From: Nocardia sp. NBC_01730
Lineage (GTDB): Bacteria > Actinomycetota > Actinomycetes > Mycobacteriales > Mycobacteriaceae
NCBI RefSeq assembly: GCF_035920445.1
Contig: NZ_CP109162.1
Location: 7,068,001-7,132,000 of the forward strand
DNA length: 64,000 nt
Direction of reading: 5' to 3'
Below, piece after piece: positions 44,296-52,620 of the stretch (position 1 is its first letter; the number at the start of each line of letters is the position of its first letter). The notes under the pieces are model-generated. The model was given only the letters and a program-made list of their open reading frames with translations, had not been told where the DNA came from and did not search any database. The translations under genes were made by a program, and so were the position numbers.

Positions 44296-45768
44296 GTGAC
44301 CGACTCGTCGACCAGCGGCTTGGGTGCCGCTGACCCGGAACTGTGCCGTGTGTCGGTTATCGGCGGAAACACCCAGATCGATCTGGGTTTGCCCGCGACG
44401 ATTCCGATCGCCGCCTTCATCACCGATGTAGTCGAATTGATCGAATCCCGTACCCCGGACTTCACCGACCCGGAGGAGGGCGCGCCGCTACGGACGCAGC
44501 ATTGGACATTGGCCCGGATCGGCCGTGGCCCGATCCCGCCCAGCCAGACGCTGACCGAGGCCGAGGTGTACGACGGTGAGCTGCTGGTACTGCGGTCGGT
44601 GACGGCCAAGGAGTCGCCTGCGCTGTTCGACGATGTGATCGACGCGGTGTCGAAGCTGACCACCGAGATGTTTCGAAGTTGGTCGCCGACGTCGGCCCGA
44701 TGGGTGGGTCTGATCGCGGCCCTCGTCGCGGTGCTCGCGGCGATCACGCTGCTGGTCGCTGCCAGGAGCCACGGCGCGGGCATCGCGACCGGCTTCGTCA
44801 CGGTCGGCGCCGGCGCGACCGCCATAGCCGCGGCCGTGATCGCGATACGGATGTATCAGGCGCGGCTGGTCGCCGTGGTGTTGTCGCTGTACGCACTACT
44901 CTTGTTCTTCGCCAGCGCGGCATTATTCGTGCCGGGCGATGTGGGCAGTCCGCACCTCCTGCTGGCCTGCGTCGCGGCCCTGGTCGCCGCCGCGGTCGGC
45001 TACAGCATCACCGGCGTGGGTGCGACGATGTTCGCCGCGGCCATCACCATGGCGCTGTTCGGCGGCGTCTCCGCGTTCGTGCGGATGGTCTGGGACAGTG
45101 ATCCGCCGAAGATCGCCGCAGGCGCGATGGTGGTCGCCCTCATCGTGCTCACCATGGCCCCGCGGATCGCGGTGGCGGCGGCGCGGCTTCCGGTGCCGCC
45201 GGTGCCCACCGCGGGCGCGGCGATCGACCCGGCCGACCACGAACCGCGGCCCACCATCGAAGACATCGGCGCCATCGGTGCCACCGCCCTTCCGTCGGCG
45301 GCGGGACTGGAGCTGCGGGCCGGCGCCGCCAACCAGTATCAGTCCGGCGTGCTGATCGGGTCCACCGTGGCGGCCGCGGCGGGGGCGGTGATCGGCGCGG
45401 ACCCGTTCGGCGCTGCGCGGTGGCAAGGTATCGCGCTGGCCGTGGTCGTCGCGCTGATCCTGTGTCTGCGGGGACGTTCGTTCGCCGACCTGACCCAGGC
45501 GTGCACACTGATCGTGGGTGGCGCCGCCACTTTGATCGCGATCATGGTCGGTGTGGCGTTCGGTCATCCCTCGTGGCTGGTGCCGATCGCTGGGATACTG
45601 CTCGCGGTCGCGGCGGTCGCGGTGGTGTTCGGTGTTATCGGGCCGCACACCGAGATGTCGCCGGTGACCCGCCGGATGGGCGAGATCTTCGAATACCTGC
45701 TGATCGTCACCATCATCCCGCTGGTGCTCTGGATCATGGACCTGTACACAGCCGCCAGAAACCTGTGA
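44296..45768 (+). CDS. eccD: ESX membrane component EccD
   Basis: 490 residues from GTG. An N-terminal ubiquitin-like (YukD-type) domain occupies about residues 17-100, then roughly eleven transmembrane helices begin near residue 137. EccD dimers line the inside of the ESX pore. Its stop abuts or overlaps the start of mycP. Confidence 0.9.
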   Translation: MTDSSTSGLGAADPELCRVSVIGGNTQIDLGLPATIPIAAFITDVVELIESRTPDFTDPEEGAPLRTQHWTLARIGRGPIPPSQTLTEAEVYDGELLVLRSVTAKESPALFDDVIDAVSKLTTEMFRSWSPTSARWVGLIAALVAVLAAITLLVAARSHGAGIATGFVTVGAGATAIAAAVIAIRMYQARLVAVVLSLYALLLFFASAALFVPGDVGSPHLLLACVAALVAAAVGYSITGVGATMFAAAITMALFGGVSAFVRMVWDSDPPKIAAGAMVVALIVLTMAPRIAVAAARLPVPPVPTAGAAIDPADHEPRPTIEDIGAIGATALPSAAGLELRAGAANQYQSGVLIGSTVAAAAGAVIGADPFGAARWQGIALAVVVALILCLRGRSFADLTQACTLIVGGAATLIAIMVGVAFGHPSWLVPIAGILLAVAAVAVVFGVIGPHTEMSPVTRRMGEIFEYLLIVTIIPLVLWIMDLYTAARNL

Positions 45769-45773
45769 CACCG

Positions 45774-47198
45774 ATGGCTATCGCACGGCAGCTCACATCA
45801 CCCATACCGCTACGGCTGGCTGGTGTCGCGGCGGTTCTCGGCCTGAGCCTCGTCGGAATGCCTTCCCCGGCGCATGCGATCGCGCCACCGGCCATCGATG
45901 ACGGTGCGCTGGGTGCGGCGCTGGCCGTCAATGGACCGCCCGACGCGACCGAGCAGCGATCCGTTTGCGCCGAACCCCTGCTCACCGGCGCCCCGCCACG
46001 GGACGCGCCGCTGCCGCAGCGGATTCTCGACCTACCCGCCGCGTGGCAGTTCAGCCGGGGCAGAGGCCAGAAGGTCGCGGTTGTCGACACCGGCGTGAAC
46101 CCGCATCCACGCCTACCACCCCTGGAACCCGGCGGCGACTTCGTCTCCGACTCGAACGGAATGGTCGACTGTGACGGCCACGGCACCTTCGTGGCCGGCA
46201 TCATCGCCGCGCGGCCGAGTCCGGACGACGCGTTCGTCGGCGTCGCACCGGAAGCGGACATCCTCACCATCCGACAACTGAGCCTGGCCTACGAGCCGAA
46301 GGACCGGGACCGCCGGGAGCTGCCGGGCGCGATCTCGAGCGCCGGGTACGGAACCGTGCTGACACTGGCCGCCGCTGTCGTGCGCGCGGTCGATCGCGGT
46401 GCCACTGTGATCAATATCTCCGAAGTGGCCTGCACGCCCGCTGGAGTCGCTCCCGCCGACGGGGCGCTCGGCGCCGCGGTGAAATACGCTTACGACCGCA
46501 ACGTCGTCGTGGTCACCGCCGCCGGAAACATCCAGGAGGGCGGTGCGTGCGGCGCCCAAAACGACGGTTCGGGGTGGGGTGCGGTCCGCACCGCGGTGAG
46601 CCCGGCCTGGTTCTCCCCCTACGTGCTGTCGGTGGCCTCGGTGGAAGCCGACGGCACGCCGTCGCCGTTCTCGATGTTCGGTCCGTGGGTCGGCGTCGCG
46701 GCGCCGGGGCGCGACATCGTCTCGCTCGACAGCAAACCCGGTGGGGTGGGGTTGGTCAACGCCGTGCAGACCAACGAAGGCACCGGAACCATCGATGGGA
46801 CCAGCTTCGCCAGCGCGTATGTCTCCGGGCTCGCGGCGCTGGTGCGCGCGCGGTTCCCCGAGCTGTCGGCGAGACAGGTGATGGATCGGATCGTCCGCAC
46901 CGCACAGGCACCCGGTGCCGGACGCGACGATCAGCTCGGGCACGGGCTCATCGACCCGCTGGCGGCATTGACGGCGCAACTGCCCGAGCGACCGGTGAGC
47001 GCGGAAGCAGACGTGGCGCGCCCCATCGCGGGGCCGACACCGCCGCCTTACGTCGATCCGATGCCCCGGCGGGTGGCCACCATCGGAACGATCGTCTTGC
47101 TTGCGTTGCTCGGCATCGGCTACACATTGTCGATTCCGTTCCGCCGCACCCGTGTCGGTGCCGTCGACCCTGCAGAAGCTGCGGAAGAAGGACAGTAG
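45774..47198 (+). CDS. mycP: Mycosin subtilisin-like protease MycP
   Basis: 474 residues with a signal peptide ending ...MPSPAHA. The subtilase triad is Asp105 (VVDTGV), His136 (GHGTFVAG) and Ser344 (GTSFAS), and a C-terminal transmembrane helix lies at about 437-457. Mycosins sit in the periplasmic vestibule of ESX machines and are required for their stability. An in-frame GTG at 45765, overlapping the eccD stop, is an alternative start. Confidence 0.9.
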   Translation: MAIARQLTSPIPLRLAGVAAVLGLSLVGMPSPAHAIAPPAIDDGALGAALAVNGPPDATEQRSVCAEPLLTGAPPRDAPLPQRILDLPAAWQFSRGRGQKVAVVDTGVNPHPRLPPLEPGGDFVSDSNGMVDCDGHGTFVAGIIAARPSPDDAFVGVAPEADILTIRQLSLAYEPKDRDRRELPGAISSAGYGTVLTLAAAVVRAVDRGATVINISEVACTPAGVAPADGALGAAVKYAYDRNVVVVTAAGNIQEGGACGAQNDGSGWGAVRTAVSPAWFSPYVLSVASVEADGTPSPFSMFGPWVGVAAPGRDIVSLDSKPGGVGLVNAVQTNEGTGTIDGTSFASAYVSGLAALVRARFPELSARQVMDRIVRTAQAPGAGRDDQLGHGLIDPLAALTAQLPERPVSAEADVARPIAGPTPPPYVDPMPRRVATIGTIVLLALLGIGYTLSIPFRRTRVGAVDPAEAAEEGQ

Positions 47199-47201
47199 GA
47201 C

Positions 47202-50200
47202 ATGGCTACCGAAGGATTTGTGCGCAGACCGCGGATCGCGCCGCCGCGTCCGCCCGGCGGCGAAGTGGCGCTCACGGCGCCGCCGGAGATTCCGCGCCCG
47301 GTACCGGCAGGCTTGCTGATCAAGTTGATGCCACTCGTCATGGTGGTGGCCGTGGTCGGCATGATCGCGATGATGGCCATGATGGGGCGCAATCTCCTGG
47401 CAAACCCCGTCGGGATGATGTTCCCGATGATGATGCTGATGTCGATGGTCGGCATGATGGCGGGAATGCGCGGGGGCAGCGGTGGTCCGAAGAAGGCCTC
47501 CGAGCTCAACGAGGAGCGTAAGGATTACTTCCGCTACTTGGATCAGGTACGCAAGGATGTGCGCAAGACCGGCCACTCCCAGCTCGACGCCCTGATCTGG
47601 AGCCACCCCGACCCGGCGGATCTGCAATCGCTCGTCGGCACTCGGCGCATGTGGGAGCGCCGCCCGAACGACCCGGATTTCGGGCATGTGCGCGTCGGCG
47701 TCGGCAGCCACCGGCTGGCCACCAAGCTGGCGCGGCCGGAGACCGGTCCGCTGGAGGACTTGGAGCCGGTGTCGACCGTGGCACTGCGCCGGTTCGTCCG
47801 CACCCACTCGGTGGTGCACGGCCTGCCGACCGCCATCTCGCTGCGCGCGTTTCCGGCCATCAACATCGAAGGTGATCCCGTCGAGGCCCGCACCCTGGTG
47901 CGGGCGATGCTGATGGAGTTCGTGGCGTTCCACGGACCGGACCACACCGCCGTCGCCATCATCTGCGCCGATCCGGACAGCGAGACCTGGGCGTTCGCCA
48001 AATGGCTTCCACATCTGCAGCATCCGGTCGAGCGGGACGGGATGGGCTCGGCCAGGATGATGTACCGCTCGCTGGCGGAGCTGGAGACGGCCATGTCGGC
48101 CGAGCTTCTCGAACGCGGCCGCTTCATGCGCAACGCTCAGCCGACCGCGGGGCGGGTCCACCTGCTCGTCATCATCGATGACGGTCGCGTGAGTGGCACC
48201 GAGCGGATCGTCAGCGACGCGGGCTTGGACTCCGTCACGGTTCTCGATCTCACCGCACCGCAGGCCGGGCTGGCCGTGCGCCGTGGTCTCCAGCTCGTCA
48301 TCAGCGACGGCATGGTCGCGGCGAAGTCGGCCGCGGGCACCGAGAAGTTCGCGACCGCAGACGTGGTGACGGGTGCCGAGGCGGAGTCTCTCGCCCGGGA
48401 TCTGGCCCGCTACCGCGTCGCGACGGCCGCCCAGATCGTCAGCCTCGGCGACGAAACACGCGCCGATCCGGGGCTGATGTCGCTACTGAAGATTCCGGAC
48501 GCCGCGCAGATCGACCCGGCCGTGGTGTGGCGCCCACGCAGTTCCCGTGAACGCCTGCGGGTGCCGATCGGTGTCACTCCGGACGGTACTCCGGTGGAGA
48601 TCGACATCAAGGAGTCCGCCGAGAACGGTATGGGACCACACGGGTTGTGCATCGGCGCAACGGGTTCGGGTAAGTCGGAGTTTCTGCGCACCCTCGTACT
48701 GTCGATGGTGACCTCGCATTCGCCGGATCTGCTGAACCTCGTGCTGGTCGACTTCAAGGGCGGTGCGACCTTCCTCGGTCTCGACTCGCTGCCGCACGTG
48801 GCCGCGGTCATCACCAACCTCGAGGAAGAACTCTCGATGGTCGACCGCATGAAGGACGCACTCGCCGGCGAGATGAACCGGCGTCAGGAGCTGCTGCGCT
48901 CAGCGGGCAACTTCGCGAACGTCACCGAGTACGAGCAGGCCCGTGCCGCGGGCGCCCAGATCGACCCGCTGCCCGCGCTGTTCATCGTCGTCGACGAGTT
49001 CTCCGAACTTCTGTCGCAGAAACCGGATTTCGCCGATCTTTTCGTGATGATCGGCCGACTGGGGCGCTCGCTGCGGGTGCATTTGCTGCTGGCCTCGCAG
49101 CGACTGGAAGAGAACAAGCTGCGCGGTCTGGACAGCCATCTGTCCTATCGGATCGGGCTGCGTACCTTCTCGGCGAACGAATCGCGTGCGGTGCTCGGTA
49201 TCACCGACGCCTACCACCTGCCCAGCGTGCCGGGCTCGGCCTACCTCAAGAGCGACGCGGACGATCCGCTGCGATTGAACGCCAGCTATGTGTCCGGGCC
49301 GTATGTGTCGCCGCGTGGCACGCAACAGATCGACGGGCGTCCGGTGGGCGGCCAGTCGGCGGTGGTGTTCACCGCGAGCGAGGTCGAGGTGCCGGAACAG
49401 GAGTCGGCCTTCCGCGACAGCGCTGCGGCCCGTGGACTTCCGGAGCTACCGCCGCCGCCGGGCGAGCTGCCACCCCCGCCGAGCGAGGTCACCCGGCCCG
49501 CCGAGGCGGTGCCCGCCACCCTGCTGCAGGTGGTCGTCCAGCGCCTGACCGGGCACGGACGGCCGGCGCACGAGGTGTGGTTGCCGCCATTGGACGAGTC
49601 GCCCTCGGTGGACATGCTGCTGCCCGATCCGGATTGGAAGTCGCCGGCGAACCGGCACGGTCAGCTGTGGATGCCGATCGGCGTGATCGACAAGCCCTAC
49701 GAGCAGCGCCGCGACGTGCTGGTCATCGACCTGTCCGGGGCGCAGGGCAATCTCGCCGTGGTCGGCGGCCCGCAGGCGGGTAAGTCGACCACCCTGCGCA
49801 CCGCCATCATGGCCGCCGCTGCCACACACACTCCCGAACAAGTGCAGTTCTATTGCCTGGACTTCGGTGGCGGTACCCTCGCCGGCTTGGCGGGTCTGCC
49901 GCACGTCGGATCGATAGCGGGCCGACTGGAGATCGACCGGGTCCGCCGGACCGTCGCGGAGATGACCACGCTGCTGCACCAGCGCGAGGAACGGTTCCGC
50001 GAGCTGGGCATCGAGTCGATCCACGAATTCCGCAAGCGCAAGACGGCGCTGAACCAAATGACCGCCGCGGAGCGTGCGGCCGACCCGCTGTCGGAGGATC
50101 TGCACGGCGACGTATTCCTCGTGATCGACGGATGGCCGACAATCCGCGCCGAATTCGATGTGCTCGAGCCGGCTTTGAACGCGATCGCGGCGCAAGGATT

Positions 50201-51317
50201 GTCCTATGGCATCCATCTCATGATCGCGGCGACGCGCTGGGCCGAGATCCGGCCTGCCGTCAAAGATCTCATCGGGACCAGGCTGGAGCTTCGGCTCGGT
50301 GACCCGTCCGACTCCGAGATGGACCGGCGCACCGCCGTGCTCGTCCCGGTCGGTCGTCCGGGGCGTGGTTTGACCCCGGAGAAACTGCATATGCTGATCG
50401 CGTTGCCGCGGCTGGACTCGGACTCCCAGCCGCAGACGCTGGCCGAGGGGGTCGGCGCAGCGAAACAACAGATGAACGAGCTATTCGGCGGTCGCCGCGC
50501 CCCCGAGGTGCGCATGCTGCCCCTGGAGATCCCGCGCGGGGATGTGCTCGCCGCCGTACGCCAGCGTGGCATCGAACTCGGCCCGACACGGGTCGTCGTC
50601 GGGCTGGGGGAAGCCGAACTGGAGCCACTGGTCCTGGATTTCGGTACCCAGCCGCATCTCATGGCGTTCGCGGATGTGGAATGCGGCAAGACCACCCTGC
50701 TGCGCAACATCGTCATGGGTGTGGTGGAGAACTCGAGTGCGGAGCAGGCCCGGATCATCCTCATCGATTACCGGCGTACCATGCTCGGACTCATCGAAGG
50801 CCAGCAGCTGGCCGGATACTCGACCTCGTCGCAGACCTCGATCGGAATGATCAAAGAGGTCGCCGGCTACCTCGGCAAACGCATCCCTGGTTCGGACATC
50901 ACCCCGAAACAGCTTCGGGAACGCAGTTGGTGGACCGGACCGGAGATCTACGTCGTCGTCGACGACTACGACATGGTCGCGACCGGGCAGAATCCGCTGG
51001 AGCCACTGCTCGAGTATCTCCCACAGGCCCGCGACATCGGCCTGCACTTGGTCGTGGCCCGACGCTCGGGCGGTGCGTCGCGAGCGTTGTACGACAAGGT
51101 GCTCGGCAGGCTCAAGGAACTATCGGTCGACGCGTTGCTGATGAGTGCGCCCAAAGACGAAGGAAAGCTGCTGGGTGACATCCGCTCGTCGAAGCTCCCA
51201 CCGGGCCGGGGCATCCTGGTTTCGCGTAGCGGCGACCCGGAGATGATCCAGGTGTCCTACCTGCCGCCGATGTATGGGGAGCGGCCGACAGACCCAGCGC
51301 AGGCAATGGCCAACTGA
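47202..51317 (+). CDS. eccC: ESX motor ATPase EccC (single-chain)
   Basis: 1371 residues. Two methionine-rich transmembrane helices (about 38-90) are followed by three FtsK/SpoIIIE ATPase domains with Walker A lysines K491 (GATGSGKS), K861 (GPQAGKS) and K1163 (VECGKT). The third loop is GKTT with Cys in place of a glycine. EccC recognises substrates and powers export. The EccCa/EccCb split seen in mycobacterial ESX-1 is absent. The start lies 4 bp after the mycP stop. Confidence 0.95.
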   Translation: MATEGFVRRPRIAPPRPPGGEVALTAPPEIPRPVPAGLLIKLMPLVMVVAVVGMIAMMAMMGRNLLANPVGMMFPMMMLMSMVGMMAGMRGGSGGPKKASELNEERKDYFRYLDQVRKDVRKTGHSQLDALIWSHPDPADLQSLVGTRRMWERRPNDPDFGHVRVGVGSHRLATKLARPETGPLEDLEPVSTVALRRFVRTHSVVHGLPTAISLRAFPAINIEGDPVEARTLVRAMLMEFVAFHGPDHTAVAIICADPDSETWAFAKWLPHLQHPVERDGMGSARMMYRSLAELETAMSAELLERGRFMRNAQPTAGRVHLLVIIDDGRVSGTERIVSDAGLDSVTVLDLTAPQAGLAVRRGLQLVISDGMVAAKSAAGTEKFATADVVTGAEAESLARDLARYRVATAAQIVSLGDETRADPGLMSLLKIPDAAQIDPAVVWRPRSSRERLRVPIGVTPDGTPVEIDIKESAENGMGPHGLCIGATGSGKSEFLRTLVLSMVTSHSPDLLNLVLVDFKGGATFLGLDSLPHVAAVITNLEEELSMVDRMKDALAGEMNRRQELLRSAGNFANVTEYEQARAAGAQIDPLPALFIVVDEFSELLSQKPDFADLFVMIGRLGRSLRVHLLLASQRLEENKLRGLDSHLSYRIGLRTFSANESRAVLGITDAYHLPSVPGSAYLKSDADDPLRLNASYVSGPYVSPRGTQQIDGRPVGGQSAVVFTASEVEVPEQESAFRDSAAARGLPELPPPPGELPPPPSEVTRPAEAVPATLLQVVVQRLTGHGRPAHEVWLPPLDESPSVDMLLPDPDWKSPANRHGQLWMPIGVIDKPYEQRRDVLVIDLSGAQGNLAVVGGPQAGKSTTLRTAIMAAAATHTPEQVQFYCLDFGGGTLAGLAGLPHVGSIAGRLEIDRVRRTVAEMTTLLHQREERFRELGIESIHEFRKRKTALNQMTAAERAADPLSEDLHGDVFLVIDGWPTIRAEFDVLEPALNAIAAQGLSYGIHLMIAATRWAEIRPAVKDLIGTRLELRLGDPSDSEMDRRTAVLVPVGRPGRGLTPEKLHMLIALPRLDSDSQPQTLAEGVGAAKQQMNELFGGRRAPEVRMLPLEIPRGDVLAAVRQRGIELGPTRVVVGLGEAELEPLVLDFGTQPHLMAFADVECGKTTLLRNIVMGVVENSSAEQARIILIDYRRTMLGLIEGQQLAGYSTSSQTSIGMIKEVAGYLGKRIPGSDITPKQLRERSWWTGPEIYVVVDDYDMVATGQNPLEPLLEYLPQARDIGLHLVVARRSGGASRALYDKVLGRLKELSVDALLMSAPKDEGKLLGDIRSSKLPPGRGILVSRSGDPEMIQVSYLPPMYGERPTDPAQAMAN

Positions 51318-51392
51318 TTCGCAAGCACAGGGGTAACTCGCCGAGTACTGACTGACCTGCCCACCGCCGCCAGTCGTCACGGCAATCAGGTC

Positions 51393-51760
51393 TGACCTGA
51401 TTGCTCGGCGATGCGGGGGAGCTGTTCGAACTCCCAGCTGTTTCTGCGGCGTTCGAAGAGCGCCCGGCGTGGGCAGGTCACGGCCAGTGATGCGGGTTGT
51501 TCCAGGACTCCTTTTTCGGACGATTGTTCCGCGGGAAGTAACTGTGTAGACCCGATTTTCGGTGACCAATACCTGGATCGCGTTGCGGCGGTGCTCATCG
51601 AGACCTGCATCCGATCGGCAAGCTCGGAATGACTGGACAGTGGATCCCCGGCTTCCATTCGCTGCGCGGATCTCCTCGCGGAGGAGGTCCGCGATCCGGT
51701 GGCCACGCCGGACCCGTCCAGCATCTTGCTGCTCGGTTGGTCGTACAGGTAACGAAGTGC
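51393..51760 (-). pseudogene. Decayed GntR-family regulator
   Basis: Pieces of one winged-helix protein are spread over different minus-strand frames: LYDQPSSKMLDG, then RIADLLREEIRA, then GDPLSSHSELADRMQVSMST, then NAIQVLVTENRVYTVTSRGT, then FERRRNSWEFEQLPRI before a stop. Joining them gives a standard short GntR regulator, so at least three frameshifts are present. Confidence 0.6.
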
Positions 51761-51963
51761 ACACGTCGTGACTCTCTACGGCCGGGTAACGCTTGACAGG
51801 TGCCTTCAGACGTTTATTGTAATGAACGTCCTGATCCGGTGTTGTGCGGCGATGACGGCGAGGCAACGTGGCAGGTTCGGATTCAACGATTGTAATGGCC
51901 CCCCCTGGCACATCGAGGTGTGTCGATTCTCTGGTGCATTCCGCGGCACCCGGACTAGTTCCC

Positions 51964-52395
51964 ATGTCCGACCTACTCGTTCGGGCGTGTCGCGGGCACC
52001 GTGTTGTCGGCGGACCGCTGCTGTGGTTCGCCCGTGACCTAGCGGTACTACACGAACGTCGGCTGGTCGGCCGCGGCGGCTCGGTGGACACCACCCCGGC
52101 GGTGATCCGCGAAATCGAGCGCCGCAGAGCCGAACTGGTCATGGCGATCGACGACTGGGTGCTGCGCAGCGTGCCGCAGCATCGGTTCGGCGCGACCCTG
52201 CACACCGAGACGGTGGGCGCGGTGATCGACCGCCTGGCGGAGTCGTCGGTGCGTGCGCACCACGCGTTGATGACCCTGGACGCGCACGACGAGCTGCTGC
52301 ACAGCGCCTGGCATCGTCTCGCCGAACTCGCCGACGCCTACGACGATCTGGTGCGCGACGTCATGGCGGGCAGACGGCGACTGCCCGAGTGGTGA
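51964..52395 (+). CDS. DUF4254 family protein
   Basis: 143 residues from ATG at 51964. Helical, with the conserved IDDWVLRSVP...LHTETVGAVIDRLAE pattern of DUF4254. Function is unknown. Members are common in actinobacteria. It is followed by a terminator and then the end of the EspI-like gene on the other strand. Confidence 0.7.
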   Translation: MSDLLVRACRGHRVVGGPLLWFARDLAVLHERRLVGRGGSVDTTPAVIREIERRRAELVMAIDDWVLRSVPQHRFGATLHTETVGAVIDRLAESSVRAHHALMTLDAHDELLHSAWHRLAELADAYDDLVRDVMAGRRRLPEW

Positions 52396-52403
52396 GTCGG
52401 TAG

Positions 52404-52446
52404 CTCGGCACTTCACGCTCTCGGCGTGCCGAGTCACCGGTTTTTT
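52404..52446 (+). terminator. Rho-independent terminator after the DUF4254 gene
   Basis: An 8-bp stem CTCGGCAC with its complement GTGCCGAG is followed within eight bases by six thymines (52441-52446). It is a textbook layout. Confidence 0.7.
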
Positions 52447-52495
52447 GCTCAACCGAATTTTCCTGATATCGAGCGTCTTTCGACGTCTGGCGGGC

Positions 52496-52603
52496 GGTGC
52501 TGTTTCGAGCGACCTGCAAGCAGTCGCTAGCGGTGCTGTTTCGAGCGATCTGCAAGCAGTCGCTAGCGGTGCTGTTTCGAGCGACCTGCAAGCAGTCGCT
52601 GGT
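52496..52603. repeat. Three tandem 36-bp palindromic repeats
   Basis: Three contiguous 36-bp copies start at 52496, 52532 and 52568. Each contains an imperfect hairpin AGCGACCTGC-AA-GCAGTCGCT. Two copies in the opposite orientation lie at 58376-58447, so this is a dispersed REP-like family. Confidence 0.85.
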
Positions 52604-52620
52604 GATTGGCCCGGCAGGCG

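Noticed and set aside
45420..45773. Long 5' extension of the MycP frame
   Set aside because: It overlaps eccD and is Arg-rich. The signal peptide starts at 45774 (or a GTG nine bases earlier).
52496..52603. Three 36-bp repeats as a CRISPR array
   Set aside because: The copies are directly adjacent with no spacers, and no cas genes are present. They are palindromic tandem repeats.
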